Translations under genes and position numbers: made by a program
Notes under the pieces: generated by a model
What the model was told of the DNA's origin: nothing
What the model saw: only the letters and a program-made list of their open reading frames with translations
Databases searched by the model: none
Assembly: GCA_009777825.1 (NCBI GenBank)
Contig: WRLA01000017.1
Coordinates: 1-44,690 of the forward strand
DNA from: Bacteroidales bacterium
GTDB taxonomy: Bacteria > Bacteroidota > Bacteroidia > Bacteroidales > WRLA01
Length of the DNA stretch: 44,690 nucleotides
Reading direction: 5' to 3'
Shown here: one piece after another, positions 35,948 through 44,569 of the stretch
How positions within the stretch are numbered: the first letter of the stretch is position 1
Layout of the letters: every line of letters starts with the position of its first letter

Positions 35948-37378
35948 ATGAAGCGATTATTATTGTTGATGTTAGCGGCGGCGACCGTTTTGATTTCTTG
36001 TAAAAACACCGGCAACGGAGAACTGACAGGCGTTCCCAACCGGACTAAAATGTTTCCGAAAATTCCATACGGGATGACCTACGTTCCCATGGGCAGTTAC
36101 ATGATGGGGACAGGCGACCAGGATATCGCCTATTCATTAAACGTTCGGGCGAAAAATATCTCCATCTCGGCATTCTACATGGACGAGACCGAAATCACCA
36201 ATAACGAATACCGCCAGTTTGTTTACTGGGTGCGCGATTCGTTGGCAAAGACCATCTTGGGCTACCGTTACATGGACAACCAGGACGCCAGCCATTTCAA
36301 ATGGGATAAAGCCAACGGACAGCCCAAACGCTACGGCAATGGCGACTACGAATACTACGCCCTCGACTGGGATAAAAGAATAGCGTGGGGCGAAGACATC
36401 AAAGAAAAAGGTAACAAAGAGAGCGTGAAGAACCCCTTAGAAAAACTCTTCCTGCCCATGCATGAGCGCTATGGCAGAGAACGCGAACTCGACACACGAC
36501 TCTTAGCATATCGTTACTGGCTCGTGGACCTGCCCAGCGCAGCAAAGAAAATCAACCGTTTCGCATGGGACAGCGCCGCCATGATGAACAACCGCATCGA
36601 AGACTTGGAAGAAGACCGCTCCGACCAGTTCTTCGGCTCCTACCGCAGCGGCATTCCCGACCGCAGCGTCTTCGTTCAACAACACATAACCAACATCTAC
36701 CCCGACACACTCTGCTGGATGTCGGATTTCGCATACAGTTACAACGAACCCGTCGCCAAAACCTACTTCTGGCACCCTGCTTACGACGAATACCCCGTCG
36801 TAGGCGTGAATTGGGCGCAGGCAAAAGCATTCAACGTTTGGCGCTCGGACTACATGAAATCCTCCTTGCCCAAAGGAACACCGATGATTAACGAATTTCG
36901 CCTGCCCACCGAAGCCGAATGGGAATGGGCAGCACGCGGCGGATACGAACTAAGCCCCTACCCGTGGGGCGGTCCCTACATCCGCAATACCGAAGGATGC
37001 CTCTTAGCCAACTTCAAACCCATCAGAGGCGACTACGCCTCCGACGGCGGAGCCATCACCGTACCCGTTGCGTCTTTCCAACCCAACAACTACGGACTCT
37101 ACGACATGGCAGGAAATGTCGCAGAATGGACAGAAGACGCATACGACGGCATGGCTTACTACTTCACCTGGGACATGAACCCCGCCTATACCTACAACGC
37201 ATACCAAAAAGACATCCCCGCCATGAAACGCAAAGTCGTCAGAGGCGGCTCATGGAAAGATGTCGGCTACTTCCTGCAAGTCTCAACAAGAACATACGAA
37301 TATCAGGATAGCACCAACTGCTACACCGGATTCAGAAGCGTACAGTCTTACTTAGGAAGACAATTCGGAGGACGATAA
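35948..37378 (+). CDS. gldK: T9SS ring lipoprotein GldK/PorK
   Basis: GldK (PorK) forms, with GldN, the periplasmic ring attached to the outer membrane in the type IX system. The lipoprotein signal MKRLLLLMLAAATVLISC puts the lipidated Cys at residue 18. The rest has the formylglycine-generating-enzyme-like (SUMF1) fold: MTYVPMGSYMMG, FYMDETEITNNEYRQFV, PVVGVNWAQAKAFNVWRSDY, FRLPTEAEWEWAARGG, YGLYDMAGNVAEWTED and VVRGGSWKD. GldK proteins are thought to use this fold structurally rather than as an enzyme. The 476 residues fit the family. gldL follows after 44 bases. Confidence 0.93.
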   Translation: MKRLLLLMLAAATVLISCKNTGNGELTGVPNRTKMFPKIPYGMTYVPMGSYMMGTGDQDIAYSLNVRAKNISISAFYMDETEITNNEYRQFVYWVRDSLAKTILGYRYMDNQDASHFKWDKANGQPKRYGNGDYEYYALDWDKRIAWGEDIKEKGNKESVKNPLEKLFLPMHERYGRERELDTRLLAYRYWLVDLPSAAKKINRFAWDSAAMMNNRIEDLEEDRSDQFFGSYRSGIPDRSVFVQQHITNIYPDTLCWMSDFAYSYNEPVAKTYFWHPAYDEYPVVGVNWAQAKAFNVWRSDYMKSSLPKGTPMINEFRLPTEAEWEWAARGGYELSPYPWGGPYIRNTEGCLLANFKPIRGDYASDGGAITVPVASFQPNNYGLYDMAGNVAEWTEDAYDGMAYYFTWDMNPAYTYNAYQKDIPAMKRKVVRGGSWKDVGYFLQVSTRTYEYQDSTNCYTGFRSVQSYLGRQFGGR

Positions 37379-37422
37379 TTTAATTATAGTATAAACAAAT
37401 TTAAAAACTTAAAAGTAACAGT

Positions 37423-38169
37423 ATGGCAGCATTTGATTTTGCGCAGAAAAAAGGATTTAAAACATTCATGGCTAGACTCTATGGATGGGGAGCTTCAATG
37501 GTAATATTAGGAGCGTTATTTAAAATTAATCACTGGGAAGGAGCAACCTTGATGTTGCTTGTCGGTATGGTAACAGAAGCAGTTATCTTCTTCTTTTCGG
37601 CTTTTGAAAAGCCTCATGTGGAAGTGGACTGGAGCGCCGTCTATCCGGAATTGGCATCCCAATACGGAGAAGGCGAAGTATCGGGTAAACCAAAAGGCGA
37701 AGCCCGTGCCGTTCAACAACAAACCCCGATCATGGAACTGAACCAACTATTCAAAAGCGCGGGCGTTGACGTTAACCTCGTGAAAGAATTTGGCGACGGA
37801 CTGAAAAAATTCAGCAACACCGCCCAACAAATGGTGGACGTCTCCGCAGCAACCATGGCAAATGAAGGATTTGTCGGAAACATCAAAAAGGCATCCGCTA
37901 ACTTAGAATCCCTCAACTCCGTCTATGAAATACAACTGAAAGCCGTTTCAGACATGAAGTTGATGAACAACCAAAAATTGCAAGTGGTTATGGACGAACT
38001 CTCCAACAAACTCCAATCTTCGGTAACAGACCTCTCCGGACAGGTACAATCCAGCGTAGAACAGGTTGCCAACTATCAAAAGCAAATGCAGACACTCACG
38101 TCCAGCATCTCTGCTCTGAACAACATCTACGGAAGTATGCTTTCTGCAATGACCAACATTAAAGCATAA
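37423..38169 (+). CDS. gldL: T9SS motor protein GldL/PorL
   Basis: GldL is the inner-membrane stator-like subunit that, with GldM, converts proton flow into motion for type IX secretion. Two membrane helices lie near the N-terminus (about residues 14-33 and 40-62; LYGWGASMVILGALFKINHW, then TLMLLVGMVTEAVIFFFSAF). The second carries a buried Glu (MVTEAV) at the place implicated in proton use. The remainder is cytoplasmic and largely helical, with coiled-coil character in the last ~120 residues. The 248 residues fit the family. gldM follows after 47 bases. Confidence 0.92.
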   Translation: MAAFDFAQKKGFKTFMARLYGWGASMVILGALFKINHWEGATLMLLVGMVTEAVIFFFSAFEKPHVEVDWSAVYPELASQYGEGEVSGKPKGEARAVQQQTPIMELNQLFKSAGVDVNLVKEFGDGLKKFSNTAQQMVDVSAATMANEGFVGNIKKASANLESLNSVYEIQLKAVSDMKLMNNQKLQVVMDELSNKLQSSVTDLSGQVQSSVEQVANYQKQMQTLTSSISALNNIYGSMLSAMTNIKA

Positions 38170-38216
38170 CCAAAATTAAAATTTATTAAGTTTGTAATTA
38201 AAAACGGAGGCAAATT

Positions 38217-39905
38217 ATGGCTGGAGCAAAAGAGACCCCGAGGCAGAAAATGATAGGTATGATGTACCTCGTTTTGACTGCCCTCCTCGCATTGAACGTT
38301 TCATCAGAAATATTGAATGCATTTAAAATTGTTGATGAAAGCATCATCGAAACCAACAAAAACTTCGAGAAGAAAATTAATGAAACCTATACTGCATTTA
38401 GTTTAGCAGCTATGGATGACCCCGGTAAGAATCAAAAATGGTTCGACAAAGCACAGTACGTTAAAGAATTAACCGACCACTTAGTTGACTCTTTGATAGA
38501 AGTCCGTAGCGAATTGATCTGGATTACCGAAGGGAAAAACGACAAATACTTCATCAACGGACAAATAGACAGAGAAGCCCTGAAAAATATAACAACATCC
38601 GACCTGTTCGCTTTGGATAAAAACGACGGTCCCGTCCGATATTTCATGGGCAAAAACGAACACGATCGCAACAATGGCGTAGCCGTGAAACTGAAAAAAA
38701 TGTTTGACCGCTATCGCCAGCAAGTCGTTTCGGTTTTGGAAACAGAAGAACAACAAGCGTCGCTATTGCAAAAAATCGGTTTGAACACCGAAGGACCCGA
38801 CAAGAACGGAAAATTCAAAAGCAAAAGCAAAGGCAAATTGGTTGATTGGGAAGACTACTACTTCGGCGAAACCATCTTAGCAGCCGACATCGTCATCCTC
38901 AACAACTTCATCCAGGAAGCACGCAATGCCGAATACGACATCATCAGTTCATTACGGAGCGAAGTAGGCGCTACCGACTTTAAATTTAACTCTATTGTCG
39001 CAAAAATCATTCCCGACAGCAAATCTGTTATTGTCGGCGACTACTACCGCGCTTACGCATCTGTAGTTGCTTTCGATACCACAGACGCACCGGAAGTATT
39101 GTATCAATTAGGCGCTAAAGAATGGGACCCTTCGATGGAATCCTCTGCCAAACGTTCGGAAATCAAAGATGGAATCCCATACCTTGAAATTCAATCCGGA
39201 ATGGGCGAACAGTATTTAGCCGGCGTTATCAAAGTAAGACAACCCGACGGAAGCCTCAAAGACTATACTTTCAGCGACGTCTTCTACGGACAAGCCAAAG
39301 GTGCCGGAAGCATCGTCAACGACGAACTGAAAGTGCTCTATATGGGATACAATAACGCCATCGCTGTTGACATCCCCGGCTCCCGTAAAGAATCCATAAC
39401 CTGTAGCGTAACCGGCGGATCGGCTGCGCCACCCACACGCGATAACTCGTTTTCCGGTCGCGCCGTGTTCAGAGTCAATCCCACCGGATTGGGCGATATA
39501 ACACTTACAGCATCCGGAAGCGATGGAGGTAGCGCCACAAGCGTATTCAAAGTAAGAGAACTGCCGGCGCCATTGGTTACACTCGGAGGGGAAACAAAAT
39601 TGAGAACGTTATCGAAATCAGCCATCCTCTCGGCAGGGCGATTAGAAGCCTCGCTGGGTAAAGACTTCCTCCTGTCGGGCGACCAGTTTAAATATACGAT
39701 TATTGAATTTACCATGCAGTATCCCCGTACGGGCGGCGGTATTTCTCAGCAAACCATACAAGGTGGCTCTTTCAATGATCAGGTGAAAAAGTATATTAAC
39801 GACATGCCGTCAAACACCATGCTGTCATTCTTCGACATCAAAGTAAAAGGACCCGACGGACGTATTAAAGAGAGCCAAAATACACTCTCTTTTACCGTTC
39901 AATAA
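38217..39905 (+). CDS. gldM: T9SS motor protein GldM/PorM
   Basis: GldM has one N-terminal membrane helix (about residues 12-36, MIGMMYLVLTALLALNVSSEIL) and a long periplasmic part of several stacked domains that carries motion from GldL to the GldK/GldN ring. The opening MAGAKETPRQKMIGMMYLVLT is diagnostic, including the basic residues just before the helix. The periplasmic segments begin with a helical domain (about 40-215) and continue with beta-rich domains ending KVKGPDGRIKESQNTLSFTV. The 562 residues are slightly longer than typical. It sits between gldL and gldN (35 bases). Confidence 0.93.
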   Translation: MAGAKETPRQKMIGMMYLVLTALLALNVSSEILNAFKIVDESIIETNKNFEKKINETYTAFSLAAMDDPGKNQKWFDKAQYVKELTDHLVDSLIEVRSELIWITEGKNDKYFINGQIDREALKNITTSDLFALDKNDGPVRYFMGKNEHDRNNGVAVKLKKMFDRYRQQVVSVLETEEQQASLLQKIGLNTEGPDKNGKFKSKSKGKLVDWEDYYFGETILAADIVILNNFIQEARNAEYDIISSLRSEVGATDFKFNSIVAKIIPDSKSVIVGDYYRAYASVVAFDTTDAPEVLYQLGAKEWDPSMESSAKRSEIKDGIPYLEIQSGMGEQYLAGVIKVRQPDGSLKDYTFSDVFYGQAKGAGSIVNDELKVLYMGYNNAIAVDIPGSRKESITCSVTGGSAAPPTRDNSFSGRAVFRVNPTGLGDITLTASGSDGGSATSVFKVRELPAPLVTLGGETKLRTLSKSAILSAGRLEASLGKDFLLSGDQFKYTIIEFTMQYPRTGGGISQQTIQGGSFNDQVKKYINDMPSNTMLSFFDIKVKGPDGRIKESQNTLSFTVQ

Positions 39906-39940
39906 TCAAGAAACATACGTATTATCAATATAGTAAAAAT

Positions 39941-40873
39941 ATGAACGTTAACAGAATTTATTTGGTTATAGCCTTTTGGCTGAGTAGCGCCGTATGTGTG
40001 CTGGCTCAACCTACGCACAGCAGCGATTGGGAACCGCCCACCAACAGAGCGCACCCCTACGAAAAAGTGAATATGCAAGGCATTAGACAGCCCGTCGCAC
40101 TTGCTGCGGTCAATGAAAGCGACGTCATGTTCGAAAGAATAATATGGCGCAGGATAGAACTAAAGGAGAAAATCAACCAAAAATTCTATTATCCGGGTGC
40201 CGAAACGCCGGAACGCCAATCACTGGCATCCGTCCTGTTCAACTCCATGCAACAGGTCAGCGTCTATGACGACGACTACGACGAGCCCACCGGACCAAAC
40301 TTTAAAGGAACACCTTTCGAAGGTGCTTACACCTTGATAGCATACGAAGACGACGACTTCACCCGACCTTATCATAATATCGAAGATATCCCGATATTCG
40401 GCGTGCGAACCAGCCTGACAGGAATTACCGACTCGCTGGGACGGCAAACGTTCGATACACTTCGTATCGAACCGCGCGACGTCCTCTCCTACATGCTGAA
40501 AGAAGTGTGGTTCTTCGATAAAAAACGCTCCCAGTGGGACGTCCGTATCCTCGGCATCTGCCCCGAATACCGTATCAAGAAAAGCATCGGCGAACGCCCA
40601 TACGAAAACTACGAACAAAACGTCTGGTTCTACTTCCCGCAAGCACGCTACTACCTCTGCAATAAAGTGTGCTACAACCCGCACAACGACCTCGAACAAT
40701 GGACCTACGATGATGCCTTTATGATGCGCATGTTCAACTCATACATCGTCAAAGAGTCAAACCTCCAAAACCGCATGGTCAGCGAATATACCAAAGGCGT
40801 GGACGCTATCATAGAATCCGAACGCATCAAAAAAGAACTCATAGACTTCGAAAGTTATTTGTGGGAATATTAG
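39941..40873 (+). CDS. gldN: T9SS ring protein GldN/PorN
   Basis: GldN (PorN) is the periplasmic partner of GldK in the type IX ring and contacts GldM. A signal peptide (RIYLVIAFWLSSAVCVLAQ) precedes the mature protein. Family features include ESDVMFERIIWRRIELKEKINQKFYYP (residues about 59-85), a LxxVLFNSM stretch, and CPEYRIKKSIGERPYENYEQNVWFYFPQARYYLC (about 207-240). The last gene of the operon, it is followed 36 bases later by a strong hairpin terminator, so the operon boundary is clear. Confidence 0.92.
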   Translation: MNVNRIYLVIAFWLSSAVCVLAQPTHSSDWEPPTNRAHPYEKVNMQGIRQPVALAAVNESDVMFERIIWRRIELKEKINQKFYYPGAETPERQSLASVLFNSMQQVSVYDDDYDEPTGPNFKGTPFEGAYTLIAYEDDDFTRPYHNIEDIPIFGVRTSLTGITDSLGRQTFDTLRIEPRDVLSYMLKEVWFFDKKRSQWDVRILGICPEYRIKKSIGERPYENYEQNVWFYFPQARYYLCNKVCYNPHNDLEQWTYDDAFMMRMFNSYIVKESNLQNRMVSEYTKGVDAIIESERIKKELIDFESYLWEY

Positions 40874-40908
40874 TTTTTTAAAAATTTCATAATTGTTTAT
40901 TTTAATTT

Positions 40909-40937
40909 GAAAAAAGAGGGCGCTCGCCCTCTTTTTC
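40909..40937 (+). terminator. Terminator of the T9SS operon
   Basis: A GAGGGC stem (40916-40921) with loop GCTC and GCCCTC (40926-40931) is flanked by an A-run and a T-run, making a rho-independent terminator after gldN. The flanks extend the pairing, so it may also work for the tRNA-Lys transcript in the other direction. Confidence 0.85.
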
Positions 40938-40988
40938 ATTTCCCGTAAAACGGGCAAATTTTATGATTCAGTATTAATCTTTCTCTCG

Positions 40989-41061
40989 TGATCCGCCTGG
41001 GGCTCGAACCCAGGACCCCATCCTTAAAAGGGATGTGCTCTACCTGCTGAGCTAGCGAATC
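40989..41061 (-). tRNA. tRNA-Lys (UUU)
   Basis: On the minus strand the acceptor arms are GATTCGC and GCGGATC, the D-arm is GCTCAGCAGGTAGAGC and the T-arm is CTGGGTTCGAGCCCCAG. The anticodon stem-loop CATCC-CTTTTAA-GGATG gives the anticodon TTT. The discriminator is A and CCA is not encoded. Confidence 0.93.
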
Positions 41062-41080
41062 AGCCTCTGAAAAGAGGGTG

Positions 41081-41111
41081 CAAAGGTACGACTTTTTTTG
41101 ATACAAACAAA
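41081..41111 (-). promoter_or_regulatory. Promoter of tRNA-Lys
   Basis: On the minus strand TTTG (41111-41108), a 19-base spacer and TACCTTTG (41088-41081) form a Bacteroidota-type promoter 20 bases before the tRNA. Confidence 0.65.
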
Positions 41112-41139
41112 TTTTTTTTAAAATACGTACTTATACTTA

Positions 41140-41169
41140 TTGCTACGCCGATAAAATGAAGTAATTTTG
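41140..41169 (+). promoter_or_regulatory. Candidate promoter of the serine palmitoyltransferase gene
   Basis: TTG (41140-41142), a 19-base spacer and TAATTTTG (41162-41169) fit the Bacteroidota pattern, with transcription starting only about 8 bases before the ATG at 41184. Confidence 0.4.
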
Positions 41170-41183
41170 CAAAAAATTTTTTT

Positions 41184-42434
41184 ATGGATATTTTCAATAA
41201 AATTGACAAGTCGATGGGTCCTCTTTTCACTTGGGGACAGCTTGTTGACGGGTATTTCATGTTTCCGAAGTTGGAAGGAGAAATCTCTAACCGGATGTCT
41301 TTCCGCGGAAAAGAGCGGTTGGTGTGGAGTCTGAACAACTATTTGGGATTGGCAAACCATCCCGAAGTGCGCAAGGCAGACGCCGACGCAGCAGCAAAAT
41401 ACGGCATGGCGTACCCGATGGGCGCCCGGATGATGTCGGGACAGACCAACTACCACGAACAATTTGAGCGCGAAGTAGCCGAATTTGAACACAAAGAGGC
41501 GGCTTATCTGCTGAACTTCGGATACCAGGGCATGGTGAGCATCATTGACGCGCTGACCGACCGCAACGACGTCATCATCTACGACGCCGAGTCGCACGCC
41601 TGCATCATGGACGGCTTGCGCCTGAGTTTGGCAAAACGGATAAAATACCCCCACAACAACATGGAAAAGTTAGACGCCTGTCTCAAAACAGCGACACGCA
41701 TCGTCGAAAAAACCGGCGGCGGCATCTTGGTCATCACCGAAGGCGTCTTCGGGATGTCAGGCTCACTGGGAGACCTGAAAGGCGTCGCCGACCTGAAGAA
41801 AAAATACAACTTCCGCTTTATGATTGACGACGCACACGGCTTCGGCGCCATGGGCGCCAACGGACGCGGCACCAGCGAACACTTCGACGTCATGGACGAG
41901 GTGGATATCTACTTCGCCACCTTTGCCAAATCCATGGCAGGCGTCGGTGGTTTCTTCGCCGCTACCAAGAAGGTGGTGAACTTTCTGCGTTTCAGCCTCC
42001 GATCGCAAATTTATGCCAAGTCGTTGCCCATGTCCATGACCATCGGCGCACTGAAACGCTTGGAACTGATCCGCACTCAACCCGAACTGCGCCAAAAACT
42101 GTGGACTGTCGTCAACGCCCTGCAGTCGGGATTGAAAGAACTGGGACTTGACATCGGCATCACCAAATCGCCCGTAACGCCGGTAGTCCTGAACGGAAGC
42201 GAAAAAGCCGCCATCAACCTGGCGCACGACATCCGCGAAAACTTCAACATCTTCTGCTCCGTCGTCATCTACCCCGTCATCCCGCGCGGCATGATTATCC
42301 TGCGGCTCATCCCCACCGCCGTCCACACCTTAGACGACGTGAAATATACCATTGACGCTTTCAGGGAAATTAAAAAGAAATTGGACGCAGGGGTGTATGA
42401 TGCGCAGGACTTTGCGGATTTGAGCGAGGTTTAA
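41184..42434 (+). CDS. spt: Serine palmitoyltransferase-type aminotransferase
   Basis: This PLP enzyme of the alpha-oxoamine synthase family most likely joins serine with a fatty acyl-CoA/ACP to give 3-ketosphinganine, the first step of sphingolipid synthesis in Bacteroidales. The 416 residues show SLNNYLGLANHPEV (49-62), ESHAC with the cofactor-stacking His138, DDAHGFGAMG (215-224), and ATFAKSMAGVGGF with the PLP Lys249. The N-terminal extension GPLFTWGQLVDGYFMFPKLEG resembles the Bacteroidota sphingolipid enzyme more than BioF or glycine C-acetyltransferase, though a related acyltransferase cannot be excluded by eye. It is divergent from tRNA-Lys and converges on the ATPase gene 8 bases later. 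Confidence 0.8.
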   Translation: MDIFNKIDKSMGPLFTWGQLVDGYFMFPKLEGEISNRMSFRGKERLVWSLNNYLGLANHPEVRKADADAAAKYGMAYPMGARMMSGQTNYHEQFEREVAEFEHKEAAYLLNFGYQGMVSIIDALTDRNDVIIYDAESHACIMDGLRLSLAKRIKYPHNNMEKLDACLKTATRIVEKTGGGILVITEGVFGMSGSLGDLKGVADLKKKYNFRFMIDDAHGFGAMGANGRGTSEHFDVMDEVDIYFATFAKSMAGVGGFFAATKKVVNFLRFSLRSQIYAKSLPMSMTIGALKRLELIRTQPELRQKLWTVVNALQSGLKELGLDIGITKSPVTPVVLNGSEKAAINLAHDIRENFNIFCSVVIYPVIPRGMIILRLIPTAVHTLDDVKYTIDAFREIKKKLDAGVYDAQDFADLSEV

Positions 42435-42442
42435 CACAGATG

Positions 42443-43786
42443 TCAACATTGCACACTATCCAAATACTCATTCAATTTTCCGGAGAGAAAATAGGGTATG
42501 TTGATTAGTTTAAAGAGTTTTCCGGTCGAGAGTTTGTGTTCTTCGACTTGAAACGGTCCTGCATAGAAACGTACTGCTGTGGAGATTTCCGACAACTCCA
42601 AAAATTGGTGTAAAGAGCGTAATTTCCCGTATGTGCCGGATTTCACCTCGACGGGTATCACCTGTCCGTCGAATTTATATAGAAAGTCAACTTCTGCGTC
42701 GGACTGTTTTTTCTCTCTGACCCAGAAATGCAATGCGTTCAGTACGTTATAGTTAGATGACAGCATTTCCTGTCCGACGATATGTTCTGCAATTTTGCCT
42801 TGATAATGCGAGTTAAGGTCTTTCGTTCCGAAAAGTTCCTTTTGCAAGCCTGAAAAATAGTTGACCATGCCGGTGTCTAACGCTTGTAACTTGGGTGATT
42901 TTTTCACATCGGGCATAAAAGGCGCTGAGGTTTGGGTTGTCGGGAAAACAAGATGTATCAGCATGGTTTTCTCTAACATTCGCAACACCTCGCTTATCTC
43001 GCGCGAATTGTACGAAGATGCACCAAAACCCTGATACCTTATCCTGGTACCCGCTTCATAAAACGAGGAACGTATGGCATGGCGAACAAGTTGTACCTGA
43101 TTGGCGTTCTTTGCGTACTTTTCGACATCGTCAAAATAAGTTGCTATCAAAGATTCGTAAATATTTGGTATTGAAGTAATATCTTTATTTTCAGCATATT
43201 CACTGACAACTTCCGGCATTCCGCCGATAAGCGTGTAGGTATGAAAAAGTTGCAAAAGTTTGGTATGAGCAAAAGCGGGCAACGGAATGTTATTGTACAG
43301 TTCCAACGCTTGATTTTCGCCCATAGCGCCAAGAAATTCTTCAAAATTGACAGGGTGCATTACCCGAAATTCCACCCTGCCAACCGGAAAATTGATGCCT
43401 CGGTCAAACAAAGTCTCCAACATGGAACCTGCTGCAATGACGTGTAAATGAGGATAATCCTCATAAAAATACCGTAACATCGCAACCGCTTTAGGCTCTA
43501 TTTGTATTTCGTCTATAAACAGTAGCGTGTCGCCAATTTTATCAAGACTTTTATTGTATTGCAGAAAAATATACTGAACTATCTCTTCTATTGAGCCGTA
43601 TTTTATAAAAATCTCTCTATCTTTGTCCCGCTCAAGATTGAGATAAACGTACTGTGCGTAATTTTCGGCAAAAAGATTAACTATGGTAGTCTTTCCAACC
43701 TGCCGCGCGCCTCGCAAAACCAATGGCTTTCTACCCTTTGAATCCTTCCATCTTAAAAGTTCTTTTACTGCATTTCGTTGATACAT
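42443..43786 (-). CDS. AAA ATPase with DUF4143 domain
   Basis: This is a P-loop ATPase of a family that is abundant and often duplicated in Bacteroidota, with no settled function. The start is placed at 43786 (MYQRNAVKELLRWKDSKGRK), because the in-frame start at 43831 lies within the -7 box. The 447 residues contain an N-terminal AAA_14-type domain with Walker A GARQVGKTT (26-34) and Walker B TLLFIDEIQ (near 87-95). A middle helical part follows, then a C-terminal DUF4143 domain with the nuclease-like motif DAEVDFLYKFDGQVIPVEVKSG (E-VD, then E-K). That signature suggests a PD-(D/E)XK-type fold, by inference. The gene has its own promoter preceded by three direct repeats. A truncated relative lies at 25070-25393. 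Confidence 0.88.
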   Translation of the reverse strand: MYQRNAVKELLRWKDSKGRKPLVLRGARQVGKTTIVNLFAENYAQYVYLNLERDKDREIFIKYGSIEEIVQYIFLQYNKSLDKIGDTLLFIDEIQIEPKAVAMLRYFYEDYPHLHVIAAGSMLETLFDRGINFPVGRVEFRVMHPVNFEEFLGAMGENQALELYNNIPLPAFAHTKLLQLFHTYTLIGGMPEVVSEYAENKDITSIPNIYESLIATYFDDVEKYAKNANQVQLVRHAIRSSFYEAGTRIRYQGFGASSYNSREISEVLRMLEKTMLIHLVFPTTQTSAPFMPDVKKSPKLQALDTGMVNYFSGLQKELFGTKDLNSHYQGKIAEHIVGQEMLSSNYNVLNALHFWVREKKQSDAEVDFLYKFDGQVIPVEVKSGTYGKLRSLHQFLELSEISTAVRFYAGPFQVEEHKLSTGKLFKLINIPYFLSGKLNEYLDSVQC

Positions 43787-43828
43787 CTTCCAATTATTTT
43801 TCTGTGATACATTGAGTTTATCGAAATG

Positions 43829-43860
43829 CAAAGATACTACTTTTTTTGAAAATACACAAA
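43829..43860 (-). promoter_or_regulatory. Promoter of the DUF4143 ATPase gene
   Basis: On the minus strand TTTG (43860-43857), a 20-base spacer and TATCTTTG (43836-43829) form a canonical promoter. The TTTG is part of the innermost copy of the 33-bp direct repeats. Confidence 0.65.
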
Positions 43861-43940
43861 GTCAGGGCAAATTTCTCTGTTTTTTGTCATAAAGTCAGGG
43901 CATTTTTCTCGAATTTTTGTCATAAAGTCAGGGCAAACTA
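43857..43940 (-). repeat. Three direct repeats (33-bp period) upstream of the ATPase promoter
   Basis: The core AAAGTCAGGGCA occurs at 43858-43869, 43891-43902 and 43924-43935, exactly 33 bases apart. Each of the first two is followed by a T-rich stretch ending TTTTTGT. In the direction of the ATPase gene the core reads TGCCCTGACTTT, and the last copy overlaps the -33 element. The even spacing, near three helical turns, suggests a protein-binding array. It is too short and has no spacers of CRISPR type. Confidence 0.65.
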
Positions 43941-43951
43941 ATTGGATTTTA

Positions 43952-43980
43952 GCCACGAATAACACGAATTTACACTAATT
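43952..43980. repeat. Interspersed repeat (CCACGAATAACACGAATT type)
   Basis: TAGCCACGAATAACACGAAT and what follows resembles a short repeat common between genes in Bacteroidota; this is from memory. It lies just downstream of the broken T9SS cargo gene. Confidence 0.35.
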
Positions 43981-43992
43981 TTCAACTTTCAA

Positions 43993-44568
43993 CTAATGAA
44001 CCACCACTTTCGCCGTCTTACTTCCCGACCGGATGATATACACTCCGCTGACGGTCAGAATGGTATTTGCCGTTTCGTCGGTCGCAACGCCTTGATATAC
44101 AAGTTTCCCCAAGATGTCATACACGCGCCATGTTTCGCCGACGGTGAGTCCGCTGACGTACAGAATTCGGTTTTGGGTATATGCTTTCAGGGGGTTAGGC
44201 TGCGATATTTCGGGAATTTCTTCTGGGATGCCTTTTACCGTAATGTTAAAATCCTGCGTGTATTCTATGCCTATTCCCAAGCCATTTGCCACGATGGCGC
44301 TGACGATAGCAGTACCCTCTGATTCAATATTAAGTGTGTTGACGCCGCTGATGTAAGCGCCGGTGCTTCCTGCGTCACTGACTTTCCATACGATGCTCTT
44401 ATAGGTGGCATTTGCCGGTACGACTGTCCCGGTGAGGAAGAGTGGAATTTTGATTATTCCTTCTGTTGGTACGTTTATGATGTCGGTTACGGCGACAAAA
44501 TCTTCAGGGTTGATGCCGATTTTAAAATCTTTGATGTAGTCTATGCCGATTCCGGCGCCGTTTTCCAT
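43993..44568 (-). pseudogene. 5'-truncated T9SS cargo with bacterial Ig-like repeats
   Basis: The remaining ~190 residues are the C-terminal end of a surface protein. One complete bacterial Ig-like repeat (VTDIINVPTEGIIKIPLFL ... GTAIVSAIVANGLGIGIEYTQDFNITVKG) and the tail of a previous one (NGAGIGIDYIKDFKIGI) are followed by a T9SS type A sorting domain (LKAYTQNRILYVSG ... RVYDILGKLVYQG ... GVYIIRSGSKTAKVVV). The ATG at the apparent start lies in the middle of the earlier repeat, exactly where transposase sequence begins. No signal peptide is present, so export is not expected. The original gene continued to the right and was cut by the insertion or a rearrangement. Confidence 0.7.
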
Positions 44569-44569
44569 T

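Noticed and set aside
41763..42326. 187-codon minus-strand frame opposite the serine palmitoyltransferase gene, with another at 41118-41654
   Set aside because: Composition mirrors the codon pattern of the true gene, and both lie over conserved PLP-enzyme motifs on the plus strand.
43787..43831. Longer start for the DUF4143 ATPase at 43831
   Set aside because: It is a TTG that falls inside the likely -7 promoter box, so it would not be in the transcript.
43857..43940. CRISPR array
   Set aside because: Only three 12-base cores at a 33-base period, with similar T-rich fillers in place of unique spacers and no cas genes nearby.
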